Below, one piece after another: positions 46,301 through 54,544 of a stretch of 64,000 bases of DNA. Source of the DNA: Liminaster sp045576355 (GTDB taxonomy: Bacteria; Bacteroidota; Bacteroidia; Bacteroidales; UBA3663); assembly GCA_045576355.1 (NCBI GenBank), contig JAZNGG010000008.1, positions 1 to 64,000 on the forward strand. Direction: 5' to 3'. The notes beneath the pieces are model-generated. The model was given only the letters and a program-made list of their open reading frames with translations. It was not told the DNA's origin and made no database searches. Position 1 is the stretch's first letter; every line of letters begins with the position of its first letter. Made by a program: the position numbers and the translations under genes.

Positions 46301-46387
46301 ATTACTACCATCTATCTCGCTGTGCCGACAGCTTATGCTTTCATGAAAAAGAAGGTTGCTAAGCCGGCTAAGAAGTTCGTTAAGTAA
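43376..46387 (+). CDS. secDF: Protein translocase subunit SecDF (fused)
   Basis: 1003 residues. It assists SecYEG-driven protein export from the periplasmic side using the proton gradient. The SecD half shows GLGLDLKGGMNVILE near residue 75, the large periplasmic P1 domain (RIDRFGVIAPNIQRLEQAGR) and VLLFLYMILIYGFREGLVAD; the SecF half starts near 690 with the matching GLNMGIEFTGGSNY and ends in helices with SINDIVVVFDRIRE. Twelve membrane helices are expected. Fusion of SecD and SecF is usual in Bacteroidetes. Monocistronic, with its own promoter and terminator. Confidence 0.97.
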   Translation: MQNKGFVSVFAALLALVCAFYISFSFVTKKHENLAKEYAEMTGKPENEKYYLDSISTEEVWLGYTYKQAQEMQIGLGLDLKGGMNVILEINVADVLTSLAAENGGNPVFVEAIAKTKEGGANSGDEFLASFAENYKKVDPTAKLSDVFSTYQLKDKIKKDTPDSEVLSILQEEMEAALSNSFQVLRNRIDRFGVIAPNIQRLEQAGRILIELPGVKEPERVKNLLQGSANLEFWETYNLAEIYQSLIEADQALASLHTNDSVVIKYNELIAQLGDSTLAPMDSLEIVGKLQGMQANVASLVNPLLSRLQLYVDPQRGPIEGPIVGIALSNDMNTINELLASKQVRDRLPRKLKFAWAVKASDKKGTSYELYALKAHDNAGHPALPNSKDGGDIVVDARADFQQFNGNQYEVSMEMTPEAAKDWATLTKSNVGKCIAIVLDDVVYSAPRVNGEITGGRSSITGNFDAEEANDLANVLKSGKMAAKVNIVSEDVVGPTLGQEAIDASVVSFIVALVLLFLYMILIYGFREGLVADLCLIINAFFTIGILSSFGAVLTLSGIAGLVLSMGIAVDANVLIYERAKEELAAGKGIRSAVSAAYSNAFSAIFDANLTSLITGIILYVFGTGPIRGFAVTFIVGIITSFVSAVFLSRIFIEGALAKGMWTSLSFRGLCAGIFKPWHVDFIGKARLSRIIYIAASVVCIAAMVRPGGLNMGIEFTGGSNYIISFNDVESVDEIRLTETMKPYFGDATVSTIQVGNDAKLVRISTNYNVNNTDPQGDLKVKQFILDAAKSLNYVPEHVTIEQFDQETYIQSTQKVGPSIADDVTVGAIWAVIVSLIAIALYILIRFRNIAFSIGSIIGLAANTLFVIGIYSILWEWNTWFSMELDQSFIAAILTVIGYSINDIVVVFDRIREVRTLYPNKDLKVCINEAINMTMPRTLNTSITTLVVLLIIFFLGGATIQSFIFAMILGVVIDPITTIYLAVPTAYAFMKKKVAKPAKKFVK

Positions 46388-46409
46388 TCATATCGGATGA
46401 TATAATTAA

Positions 46410-46450
46410 AATTCGGGCATTGCGTCACTGGACACAATGCCCGAATTTTT
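46410..46450 (+). terminator. Terminator of secDF
   Basis: AATTCGGGCATTG (46410-46422) pairs perfectly with CAATGCCCGAATT (46435-46447), followed by a T-run. Confidence 0.85.
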
Positions 46451-46795
46451 TTATTGCCTGATTTACTCTTTTCCCTAATCGATCTGATGATTGGTTGGGG
46501 TTTAATTATAGGAGACTATGGGTGCCCGGGAAATCTCAAATTTACAAACGATGTTATTCCTTAAGTTCACCTCTTATATGAGCAATTTGCATGACGCCGC
46601 CGTGTGATTTGCATGACGCCGCCGTGTGACGTGCACGCCGCCGCCGCGTAACATCGCACGACAGCCTGAATAAATGCACTCGCCGCCGTAATTTATATTA
46701 TCCGATTGGGGTTAAAGACTTCTTTATAGAGATAAAAAAGACGGTGTAACACTCTGAGAATGTACACCGCCCTATTGGTTTATTCGATCCGGAAA
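46451..46795. other. Gene-free stretch with 22-bp repeats
   Basis: Between convergent secDF and rlmD. No gene is evident. It contains the array at 46586-46629 and two sequences like the ends of the palindromic element (GATTGGTTGGGGTTTAA near 46490 and ATCCGATTGGGGTTAAAG near 46700). Confidence 0.45.
46586..46629. repeat. Two perfect 22-bp units, core GACGCCGCCGTGTGA
   Basis: Units at 46586-46607 and 46608-46629 are identical (TTTGCATGACGCCGCC then GTGTGA), with a third diverged GC-rich unit after 46630. The core is the reverse complement of that at 29496-29533. Confidence 0.7.
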
Positions 46796-48208
46796 TCAGT
46801 CTCGTCGTTCTAAACGGACGATGTTTTCTACATGTTGTGTGTGGGGGAACATATCGACCGGCTGAATGTTTGTCACGCGATACTTGACATCGAGCAACTG
46901 CAAGTCTCGAGCTTGTGTTGCCGGATTGCAACTTACATAAACGATTACTTTCGGTGCGGCAAACAGTATGGCATTTACCACATCTTCGTGCATTCCGGCA
47001 CGCGGCGGATCGGTGATGATTACATCCGGACGACCGTGCTCGTTGATGAAGTCTGTGGTGAGGATGTCTTTCATGTCTCCGGCATAAAACTCAGTGTTGC
47101 TGATGCCGTTTATTTCAGAATTGATCTTTGCGTCTTCGATCGCCTCCGGGACATACTCGATGCCTATGACATGTTTGACTTTGCGACTCACGAAGTTGGC
47201 GATGGTTCCGGTTCCGGTGTATAGGTCATAGACCAATTCGTCTCCTGTCAGTCCGGCAAATTCGCGGGTGAAACTATAGAGATGATATGCCTGACGGCTG
47301 TTAGTCTGATAGAAAGACTTGGGTCCTACCTTAAATTTCAATCCTTCCATCTCCTCAAAGATGTGGTCTTTTCCGCTCCAGCAGAGGACTTCCTGATCGG
47401 CAATGGTGTCGTTGCATTTGGTGTTGATGACATACATGAGAGAGCATATCTCCGGGAACGTGTCGCGGACATGATTGAGCAACAATGTGATCTGCTCCTC
47501 CTCATTGCGACCGAAAACCACGATGAGCATATTTTCGCCGGTCGATGCGGTGCGTATGATGATGTTGCGCAACAATCCTTCTTGCTGTCGGGCATCATAG
47601 AACGACATCCCGTGACTGATGGCGAATGCGCGGATGTCCAGTCTGATGCGATTAGAGAGATCGTTTTGCAACCAGCATTTTTTGATGTCGAGGACTTTGT
47701 CGAAGCTCTCCGGGATATGGAATCCTAAGGCATTCATGTCGTCATATTGTACTCCGGAAGCTACCTCCTCAGTGGTCAGCCATCGTTTCGGACTGAAAGT
47801 GAACTCCAGTTTGTTGCGATAGAATAAAGTCTGTTCGGATCCTGAGATCGGAGAACATTCGGGTAGTTCTACTTTCCCGATTCTGGTCAAGGCATCCACG
47901 ACCTGTTGCTGTTTAAATTTCAACTGCTCCTCATAGGGGACGTGTTGCCATTTACAACCTCCGCACACACCGAAATGTTCGCACATCGGAGTGATGCGGA
48001 TCGGGGAGGGAGAGACCAGTCGTTCAATCCGCCCTTCGGCATAGGAGCTGCGAGACCGGAGTATCCGGATGTCTGCCACATCGCCTACGGCGGCATAGGG
48101 AACGAAGACAACCTTATCGTTGACTCTTGCCAAAGATTTACCTTCTGCCGCGTATGCGGTAATATTTATACCCTCTAATAGGGGCTTTTGTTTATTTTTT
48201 CGGGCCAT
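46796..48208 (-). CDS. rlmD: 23S rRNA (uracil-5-)-methyltransferase, RlmD/RumA-like
   Basis: 470 residues. An N-terminal TRAM domain (LLEGINITAYAAEGKSLARV) is followed by the 4Fe-4S cysteines CEHFGVCGGCKWQH and, later, KKCWLQND. The SAM-binding domain has VYDLYTGTGTIANFVS and IGIEYVPEAIEDAK, and the catalytic Cys is in VSCNPATQARD with IITDPPRAG before it. This family methylates the C5 of a uridine in 23S rRNA or tRNA with S-adenosylmethionine. Whether it is RlmD or another U5 methylase cannot be decided here. Confidence 0.93.
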   Translation of the reverse strand: MARKNKQKPLLEGINITAYAAEGKSLARVNDKVVFVPYAAVGDVADIRILRSRSSYAEGRIERLVSPSPIRITPMCEHFGVCGGCKWQHVPYEEQLKFKQQQVVDALTRIGKVELPECSPISGSEQTLFYRNKLEFTFSPKRWLTTEEVASGVQYDDMNALGFHIPESFDKVLDIKKCWLQNDLSNRIRLDIRAFAISHGMSFYDARQQEGLLRNIIIRTASTGENMLIVVFGRNEEEQITLLLNHVRDTFPEICSLMYVINTKCNDTIADQEVLCWSGKDHIFEEMEGLKFKVGPKSFYQTNSRQAYHLYSFTREFAGLTGDELVYDLYTGTGTIANFVSRKVKHVIGIEYVPEAIEDAKINSEINGISNTEFYAGDMKDILTTDFINEHGRPDVIITDPPRAGMHEDVVNAILFAAPKVIVYVSCNPATQARDLQLLDVKYRVTNIQPVDMFPHTQHVENIVRLERRD

Positions 48209-48263
48209 TTTACTATCTTTTTGTTAAATTGCGCATAATTGTACAAATTTTCTTGCGCAAAAT

Positions 48264-48295
48264 TTTGGCAGTATGTAAAAGAGTTCTTATATTTG
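48264..48295 (+). promoter_or_regulatory. Promoter of the candidate small RNA
   Basis: TTTG (48264-48267), 20 bases, TATATTTG (48288-48295): a perfect consensus promoter on the plus strand with no conventional gene downstream before a terminator. Confidence 0.6.
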
Positions 48296-48301
48296 CATCG
48301 C

Positions 48302-48440
48302 ATTAAAGAGCTATTATACTTACAGAATGACAGACGCAACATTAACCTTAAACATGAAAAACCATTGAGAGTGTCATCCGGCTGTGAAGCGATGATGAAC
48401 ATACAGGGAGCTGCGACATGGGTCGCAGCTCTTTTGTTTT
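48302..48440 (+). ncRNA. Candidate small RNA of about 135 bases
   Basis: Starts at the expected site of the promoter at 48264-48295 and ends at a hairpin with a T-rich tail: AGCTGCGAC (48409-48417) and GTCGCAGCT (48422-48430), then CTTTTGTTTT. On the opposite strand the hairpin has no T-run, so it belongs to this transcript rather than to the C69 gene. It contains a 13-codon frame MTDATLTLNMKNH from 48329, so it could instead be a tiny peptide mRNA. It runs antisense to the leader region between rlmD and the C69 gene. Confidence 0.45.
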
Positions 48441-48443
48441 ATC

Positions 48444-50090
48444 TTATTTCTTCACTTTGATTTCGTCGCCACGCTGATTGACGATGGCGCGATAGAAGTC
48501 GTCAGAATAGCGAGGATGGAGACAAGGGGCAGGAAGTCCGGTCTCTGTGCGCTCAAATTGACCGTCTTTCTCGCGCTTGATGTTACCATCCAGATATTTC
48601 ACGAGCAGATAGATGCCTAAATCCTTATAACGAGCTGTTGCACCGTTGGCTTCCTCTGCAGAGTATAGTGTCAGATATTGCATAGCTTTAGCTGTGTCTT
48701 CTTTCCATAGAGCAGCAGCTTTGGCATCGACTTCTGCCTCTTGCTTGTCAAAACGATCTTCGAGAGAGTCGCGCACGGCAGCGATATCACCGATCATGGC
48801 ATCATAACGAGCGTATGCCTGATTGGCTACCCAGTTGTTCATCCAGAATGCTGAAGTCCAGGAGAAATTGAGCATATCGCCATTGCCGACACGGAAGCAG
48901 AGCGGGCTTTCGTTGATGCCGACATAGATCGGGGTGAAGACGGCTGTCGCGGCATCATCCACACCAAACCAAATCTTGCCTCCGACAGCGTCGGGCAACC
49001 ATCCGCGCATCTCTGCTACGAAGACAAAGCCGGTCTGCTGGGTAGCGATGGCACGCTCATGCATATATTCGACGCTGTCCACGGTGAATGTCATCGGTCG
49101 GAAACGATAAGGAGCATGGAAAGGACCGCCGCCCACGTCTTTGGTCATATCCCAGGGTGTGTTTTCGAAATGATCGCGCATAGCAGTCTGTACATCCCGG
49201 TGAGTCAACGGACGATCGGGCTTGACATAGAGGGGAAGGATTTCTGCATCCGGCTGGGCATCGACAAAAGCGAAGTAGCGATCCATGCCCGAAGCATAGC
49301 GATTGAAGTAAGCCCAAACGCGACCATCGCAGCCTCTGTATGCCATGTAGTCATGTTCGGCATAGGCTTTGGAGAAATCAAAGTCTTCATCTTTGCCGCT
49401 GAAGAGACCTTTGTCACGAGCAAAGGAGATCACATCTTTAGAGTAGAGACAGTTTTTCTTGTCTTTCAGAGGGAACTTGTGGATGCGGGCTTGATTGGCA
49501 TGACCGCTGATGCAGTCGTCAGGGATGCGTTGGGCCACCCAGACAGCACCCTTATTGCCGGGACCTTTGCCGATCATCTCGAGCACCCAGATCTCTTCCG
49601 GATCGCCGATAGAGAATGACTCACCGCCGCTGTAGTAACCATATTCCTCCACGAGCGAGGTCATCACCCGGATGGCTTCCCGGGCATTAGTGGCACGTTC
49701 GAGCGTGATCTGAATAAGTGAACCGTAATCGATGATGCCGGTCGTGTCCTGCAAGAAAGCATGACCGCCCCAAGTGGACTCGGCAATGGTGAGCTGATGC
49801 TCGTTCATGTTGCCGACAACGCGCCAGGTGTGAGGCACTTGGGCGATCTCTCCCAGATACTTATTGGTGTCCCACTCATAGACTTGACGCATGGTGCCGG
49901 GGGCATGATCGGCAGCAGGTGTATAATAGAGTTCGCCATAAAGTCCGTGCGAATCTGCGGCATAAGAGATCATTGTCGAACCGGTGGCTGATGCTTTTTT
50001 GCCGACTAAAAGGTTGGTGCATGCCCATGCCGGGGCTGATGCCAACGTGCCGATAGCGGCACAGAATAAGAGTTTTTTAAGTGAATTCAT
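48444..50090 (-). CDS. C69-family dipeptidase
   Basis: 548 residues with a signal peptide (MNSLKKLLFCAAIGTLASAP, then AWA). The mature N-terminal Cys in ACTNLLVGKKASATGST is the expected catalytic nucleophile of this Ntn-hydrolase-type family, exposed by signal cleavage. Other family phrases are MISYAADSHGLYGELYY, TIAESTWGGH and YGYYSGGESFSIGDPEEIWV. It should release dipeptides in the periplasm. The end of the gene is 14 bases from the terminator of the small RNA. Confidence 0.93.
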   Translation of the reverse strand: MNSLKKLLFCAAIGTLASAPAWACTNLLVGKKASATGSTMISYAADSHGLYGELYYTPAADHAPGTMRQVYEWDTNKYLGEIAQVPHTWRVVGNMNEHQLTIAESTWGGHAFLQDTTGIIDYGSLIQITLERATNAREAIRVMTSLVEEYGYYSGGESFSIGDPEEIWVLEMIGKGPGNKGAVWVAQRIPDDCISGHANQARIHKFPLKDKKNCLYSKDVISFARDKGLFSGKDEDFDFSKAYAEHDYMAYRGCDGRVWAYFNRYASGMDRYFAFVDAQPDAEILPLYVKPDRPLTHRDVQTAMRDHFENTPWDMTKDVGGGPFHAPYRFRPMTFTVDSVEYMHERAIATQQTGFVFVAEMRGWLPDAVGGKIWFGVDDAATAVFTPIYVGINESPLCFRVGNGDMLNFSWTSAFWMNNWVANQAYARYDAMIGDIAAVRDSLEDRFDKQEAEVDAKAAALWKEDTAKAMQYLTLYSAEEANGATARYKDLGIYLLVKYLDGNIKREKDGQFERTETGLPAPCLHPRYSDDFYRAIVNQRGDEIKVKK

Positions 50091-50130
50091 TTGTATGACT
50101 GTTTGATGTTATAGTTTGCATTGGTTATGA

Positions 50131-51924
50131 TCAAAACCAGACTTTGGTCGTGCAGGTCTTCTCGTTGCCGCATCTGTCGGTGACGGTCAGTGTGATGATG
50201 TGTTCTTTCTTTTTTGAGATGCCGGCAGCACGGAGGATGCCAAACTTCTGCAGCCTTTGCGGACGAACCACGACTTGTGAGCGGGCATTACGATCGAAAG
50301 GAACCCAGACCCCATCGATTGTTCCGCGCCACGACCGGATGTCGCTGTCACTATCTGTAAGCCTGAAAACGACTTGTCTGTAAGTCGGTTTCCCTACGAC
50401 CGAAACTTTGGGAGGGATAGTGTCGATGCATAGAGCATATTTGCCCAATGTTCGTATCGATGCCCGGATCTGTTTTTGTGTAGTGGCGCTTTCGCTCTCT
50501 CGGATGATGAGTTCTCCTTGAAGGGCAGCCTCCGAAGGGTTGAGACAAGCCATATAGACCTTATCGGGAGAGACGGGAAGTGTGTCCGGCAGAGTGATGG
50601 AGATCGTGCCGTAATCGTGCATCGGGATATATTCATCGCCTATCATATAGACCGGAGAACAAGGTTTACGGGTCGAAAGAGGTTTCTTCTTCCCGTTTTT
50701 CAATTTCTTGAAAGGTGTTTTATATTGAGAGAGGTGAAACGCGAGATCCACGTCTGTATAAAGGTTGTGTGCTGCCAGATGGAAACTACATCCTATGCTG
50801 TCTAACTTCACCTCTTCGCCATAGGCAACCCGTACCCCTTGTGGCTCTTCCTTAACGGGTATGTCTGCTTTCTTGCCGTGGATGGTGAATCGGAGTGTCG
50901 ATAGATTGCCGTGTGCGTCCTGGAGCTCGTAGCGGAATCTATAGGGTTTCTCTTCACAGAAGTCTATTATCCCTTCGTTTATTGCCCGGCTGATCATCCG
51001 CAACTTGTTGCCCGGCTCCCGGAAACACTTCATCACCATCGAGCGTTTTTTACACCACTCTCTGTAGTCTGTCAAAGAGTTGGTAAAACGATGCTCTTCG
51101 TGGACAAAACTGTGTTGCTGGAAGGAGTAAATCAGAGTATCTTCATAATAGAGGCGGACAAACTTCACACCATAGATATTGTTTTGTCCATTCATGTGGT
51201 CATAAGCCTTCAGTCCCAAACCCACTTTGCCCCATGCCGTGAGTCGTTTTTCCGGACGGCGTTGTCCATTTTTGTCTTTGATGATTCGGCTCATCTGCAC
51301 GCCGGACTTCCCACATGCTACGCCTTCTGCGGTCGGATATAGATAGATGTTGCGAATGCGTGGCGGGATCGAGTCTTTGATCTCCCCTGCAAAAAAGCGC
51401 ATCGGGTCATAATACTCTCCGGTTTTAGTGTCTCTTACCTCAAAATGCAAGTGCGGACCTCCCGAACTGCCGGTATTTCCACTGACTGCGATCTGCTGAC
51501 CGCGGTGGATGGGGATCTGACCGGGAGCAAAAGAGACATCTATATTGTTGGCCTGCTGCTCCATCTGGCATTGCAGCACCTTGGCCATGATGCTGTCTGA
51601 AAAGTTGTTGAGGTGGGCATAGACCGTCGTGAGACCGGAGGGATGTGCTACATAAAGTACCAGCCCATAACCATAGGCATTGATGGCTGCTCGGGCGATA
51701 TAACCATCATCGAAAGCATAAACCGGATGTCCGGACGAGCCCTGAGTCTTGAAGTCCAGGCCTGCATGAAAGTGATTAGGGCGAAGCTCTCCGAAGTTTC
51801 CGGAGAGGTATAGAGGCATATTCAGAGGCCGTTGGGTAGTCCGACCGGCTTCGATGATCGCTTGTCCATGCGACTGAGTCAGTATGCTACAGATAATCGT
51901 AAGAAATAGAAATAATCTTTTCAT
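50131..51924 (-). CDS. M23-family metallopeptidase
   Basis: 597 residues from ATG 51924, which begins a signal peptide (MKRLFLFLTIICSILTQSHG). The LytM domain is at the N-terminus: HFHAGLDFKTQGSSGHPVYA supplies H53 and D57, and HLHFEVRD near 163 the other ligand, so it looks active. It probably cleaves peptidoglycan cross-links. The 400-residue C-terminal part is beta-rich and unknown. The promoter is so close (start expected near 51928) that the mRNA would be almost leaderless. Confidence 0.92.
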   Translation of the reverse strand: MKRLFLFLTIICSILTQSHGQAIIEAGRTTQRPLNMPLYLSGNFGELRPNHFHAGLDFKTQGSSGHPVYAFDDGYIARAAINAYGYGLVLYVAHPSGLTTVYAHLNNFSDSIMAKVLQCQMEQQANNIDVSFAPGQIPIHRGQQIAVSGNTGSSGGPHLHFEVRDTKTGEYYDPMRFFAGEIKDSIPPRIRNIYLYPTAEGVACGKSGVQMSRIIKDKNGQRRPEKRLTAWGKVGLGLKAYDHMNGQNNIYGVKFVRLYYEDTLIYSFQQHSFVHEEHRFTNSLTDYREWCKKRSMVMKCFREPGNKLRMISRAINEGIIDFCEEKPYRFRYELQDAHGNLSTLRFTIHGKKADIPVKEEPQGVRVAYGEEVKLDSIGCSFHLAAHNLYTDVDLAFHLSQYKTPFKKLKNGKKKPLSTRKPCSPVYMIGDEYIPMHDYGTISITLPDTLPVSPDKVYMACLNPSEAALQGELIIRESESATTQKQIRASIRTLGKYALCIDTIPPKVSVVGKPTYRQVVFRLTDSDSDIRSWRGTIDGVWVPFDRNARSQVVVRPQRLQKFGILRAAGISKKKEHIITLTVTDRCGNEKTCTTKVWF

Positions 51925-51933
51925 AACCGGGCA

Positions 51934-51965
51934 CAAAGTTAATGATTTATACCCAAATAACCAAA
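51934..51965 (-). promoter_or_regulatory. Promoter of the M23 peptidase gene
   Basis: Minus strand: TTTG (51965-51962), a 20-base spacer, TAACTTTG (51941-51934). Full consensus match, only ten bases before the start codon. Confidence 0.6.
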
Positions 51966-52139
51966 ATGTCTTTCCCTAATGTCTCCTACAGCGTATATCA
52001 GAATGATTGAGTGTAATTGACCCGGACGATTTCTGTTTTCAGAAAACCCCTCGCCATCGTACGTCTGCGATCGCGAGGGGTTTTGATGCTTGATGTCTTT
52101 TGGGATTTCAATGATCAAGTGTATTGTCGTGATGGAGTA

Positions 52140-52823
52140 TCAGTACCATTCACTGCCATAAGTTCCTCTACCATGACACATCGTACACTTTCCGCTACCA
52201 CCGCATGAGGGGCAACGGGTATAACCGGCGCTCATGTTGTTATATGTCCCTCTTCCGCTACATTTGGGACAGACTCCATTACCCAAACATCTTGTGCACT
52301 TTTTAGGATGTTCGGTTTTCTTGTAGCCGTTGCTGGGAGAAGTGGTGCCGGATCCCGATGAATTTACGGGAGGAGCTACGAATGCGGGACCACCATTGTC
52401 GTAAGATGAGTTTCCGCTTCTCGGGTAGTAGTATGTGCCATCTTTACAGCCATAAGGAGGAGAGGTCTTGTAGTACACATAAACATCGCCATTGGAAAGT
52501 GCAACATTTAGAATGCCTTTAGAATCATTGAATATATAGCTACAATAATTGTCTAAATAGCATTTCCCGGTATAGTAATACATCCCATTGCTTTGTTTCT
52601 CATACTTCAAATCACTTTTATAGTTCATTGAGCCATCAGAACGAGAATCATAACAAATCTGTTTTACACGGGTTGTAAAAATACCATAATTACCACTTAT
52701 AGAGGAAGTCTCATTATTTTTTCTAACTTTCTTCAGCTGGTAATACTCTATGTTGTATGTCTGTGACCAAAGCGTTTGATTTCCCCATATCAGAGCCATC
52801 AAACAAATGAATAAAAACCTCAT
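52140..52823 (-). CDS. Secreted protein with C-terminal DnaJ-type zinc repeats
   Basis: 227 residues. Signal peptide MRFLFICLMALIWGNQTLWS; a middle beta-rich part (about 25-125) like its neighbours; a Pro/Ser/Gly linker; and two CxxCxGxG-type units, CTRCLGNGVCPKCSGRGTY and CPSCGGSGKCTMCHGRGTYG, as in the zinc finger of DnaJ. In an exported protein these may be redox or metal-binding knuckles. The gene lies 3 bases after the 153-residue gene. Confidence 0.75.
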   Translation of the reverse strand: MRFLFICLMALIWGNQTLWSQTYNIEYYQLKKVRKNNETSSISGNYGIFTTRVKQICYDSRSDGSMNYKSDLKYEKQSNGMYYYTGKCYLDNYCSYIFNDSKGILNVALSNGDVYVYYKTSPPYGCKDGTYYYPRSGNSSYDNGGPAFVAPPVNSSGSGTTSPSNGYKKTEHPKKCTRCLGNGVCPKCSGRGTYNNMSAGYTRCPSCGGSGKCTMCHGRGTYGSEWY

Positions 52824-52826
52824 ACT

Positions 52827-53288
52827 TTATTCGATAAAACCGGACGAACCCGGGGCTGAGGGAATTTTATAAACGTCTGTAGATTGAAGATTTCCAGAAG
52901 TATCGTATCGACACACATTGATAGTCTGTTTGTCAGAAGAAACTATTATTGCCTGAGTATAATCCCAATAAGGCTGGCTTGTTCTGTATTTTTGTACTAA
53001 TCCGGATGTTCCTGAACGATAATAATAGTAGATATATCTGCCGTTATCAACGCTATGAAGCCTGAATCCATCAGAACCATCTCCCATTACAAATTGAGGT
53101 TTACTATGTTGATAAATACGTTGACCTTCAAATATAAAGTCACAGTTATTGCTAAATCCCACAGGAGAACTAATTCTTCCATCTGCGTAAACTGTTTTAA
53201 CATGTACATAGTTGATTGTCTCCGCATTTATAGACATTACTGCACAAAAGAAAAACGCGGTCAAAATTGATAAGATTTTTGTTTTCAT
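52827..53288 (-). CDS. Secreted hypothetical protein, 153 residues
   Basis: Signal peptide MKTKILSILTAFFFCAVMSI then NAE; the mature part is tyrosine-rich and beta-like (RYIYYYYRSGTSGLVQKYRT, IIVSSDKQTINVC). The phrase with S-x-D-K/R-K/Q-T-I is shared with the other genes of this cluster (VSFDRKTIYC, ISKDRKTILF), which suggests one family. Confidence 0.65.
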   Translation of the reverse strand: MKTKILSILTAFFFCAVMSINAETINYVHVKTVYADGRISSPVGFSNNCDFIFEGQRIYQHSKPQFVMGDGSDGFRLHSVDNGRYIYYYYRSGTSGLVQKYRTSQPYWDYTQAIIVSSDKQTINVCRYDTSGNLQSTDVYKIPSAPGSSGFIE

Positions 53289-53350
53289 AAATTTAAAATT
53301 TAAGTTTTACATCATTTTATATTAAAATTAAATTGATTAGTTCTGTAATT

Positions 53351-54508
53351 TTATTCGGATAGAGCAAGGCGAAAACCTATAAGACAACTCTTGCTTGAGA
53401 ATGAATGTCGTTCTGAAGAGTGGCAGCGACGCTCATCCAGCATATAACACCCCCCACGCGCTACGCGTTCTTTACCGGTTTCCGGTCCTCTCGGATTTTC
53501 TTGATAACGTTGATCATACCTCAAGTTATACCAATCACTGCATAGTTCAAATACATTGCCACTCATATCATAGATACCAAGTTCATTAGGCTTTTTGCTA
53601 CCAACATTGTGGAGATTGTTACCACTATTCTTATTATACCAAGCCACCTCATCCAAGTGGTTACTACCACTATATTTGAACTTTTGGCTGTATTTCCCTC
53701 CTCGTGCAGCAAACTCCCATTCCGCTTCGGTGGGCAAGCGAAAGTTCATCCCTGTAAGAGTGTTTAATTTTGTGATAAATTCTTGACACTTTTTCCACGA
53801 TACACTTTCCACAGGGAGATTATCTCCCTTATTGTATGATGGATTTTTACCCATTACAGCTTTCCATAAAGCTTGAGAAACTTCAAATTTTCCTATATAA
53901 AAGTTGTTCAGTTTTACGAGGTGTACAGCATGATATAAGTCGGCAGATCCCATTTGGTATATATCTCCTTCAACTTGAATCATTTCAAACGATACTCCAT
54001 TAACAGTGAATGTCTTTACATTAGTCTTTGGATTAGTAAATGATTGCTTTTTGACTTTTTTTTCCGTTAAAATGTAGCTCGTTAAAGAGTTGGAGTTATC
54101 TGTATATTTTAATTTTTTTACTTTTCCATTACTATCTCTGCTATCGACAAATGCATAGTCTTTAAACAAAAACTTTCTATCTTTTGAAAGAGAAATCACA
54201 TCTGGAAAACTTGTTCCTTTTTCTATATATACATCTAAGTCGTTATTTTGAAAAAGTGTACACGAGAATTCTTTCTCAACAACATAGGATTTTGCTTTAT
54301 TATCCCAATCATAGATTATACACGATAATTCTTCCCCATTATTTTTTAAATGTACTTCTATAGGGGTAAATCCATACGTGATTCCCAATTGGGGATATAG
54401 GTTTAAATTGCCATCTCTATCTTCTTCCGCGTACACATAAACCTCCTCTTGCCCAAAACAATGCAGTGAGATAAAGCAAATTGTTAAAATAGTAAATAGG
54501 CATTTCAT
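53351..54508 (-). CDS. Secreted protein with formylglycine-generating-enzyme (SUMF1) domain
   Basis: 385 residues. After the signal (MKCLFTILTICFISLHCFGQ) come about 130 residues of the family found in the next two genes (IEVHLKNNGEELSCIIYDWD, VISLSKDRKFLFKDYAF). From about 165 on there is an FGE-sulfatase domain: FEMIQVEGDIYQMGSAD, FYIGKFEVSQALWKAVMG, LPVESVSWKKCQEF, NFRLPTEAEWEFAARGG, MSGNVFELCSDWY and RVARGGCYMLDERRC. Such domains in Bacteroidales are often not sulfatase activators but surface or binding modules, so activity is uncertain. It is in one direction with the two-domain paralogs upstream. Confidence 0.85.
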   Translation of the reverse strand: MKCLFTILTICFISLHCFGQEEVYVYAEEDRDGNLNLYPQLGITYGFTPIEVHLKNNGEELSCIIYDWDNKAKSYVVEKEFSCTLFQNNDLDVYIEKGTSFPDVISLSKDRKFLFKDYAFVDSRDSNGKVKKLKYTDNSNSLTSYILTEKKVKKQSFTNPKTNVKTFTVNGVSFEMIQVEGDIYQMGSADLYHAVHLVKLNNFYIGKFEVSQALWKAVMGKNPSYNKGDNLPVESVSWKKCQEFITKLNTLTGMNFRLPTEAEWEFAARGGKYSQKFKYSGSNHLDEVAWYNKNSGNNLHNVGSKKPNELGIYDMSGNVFELCSDWYNLRYDQRYQENPRGPETGKERVARGGCYMLDERRCHSSERHSFSSKSCLIGFRLALSE

Positions 54509-54544
54509 ACAGAATTATAGATTAAATTAAAATTATAGATTTGT

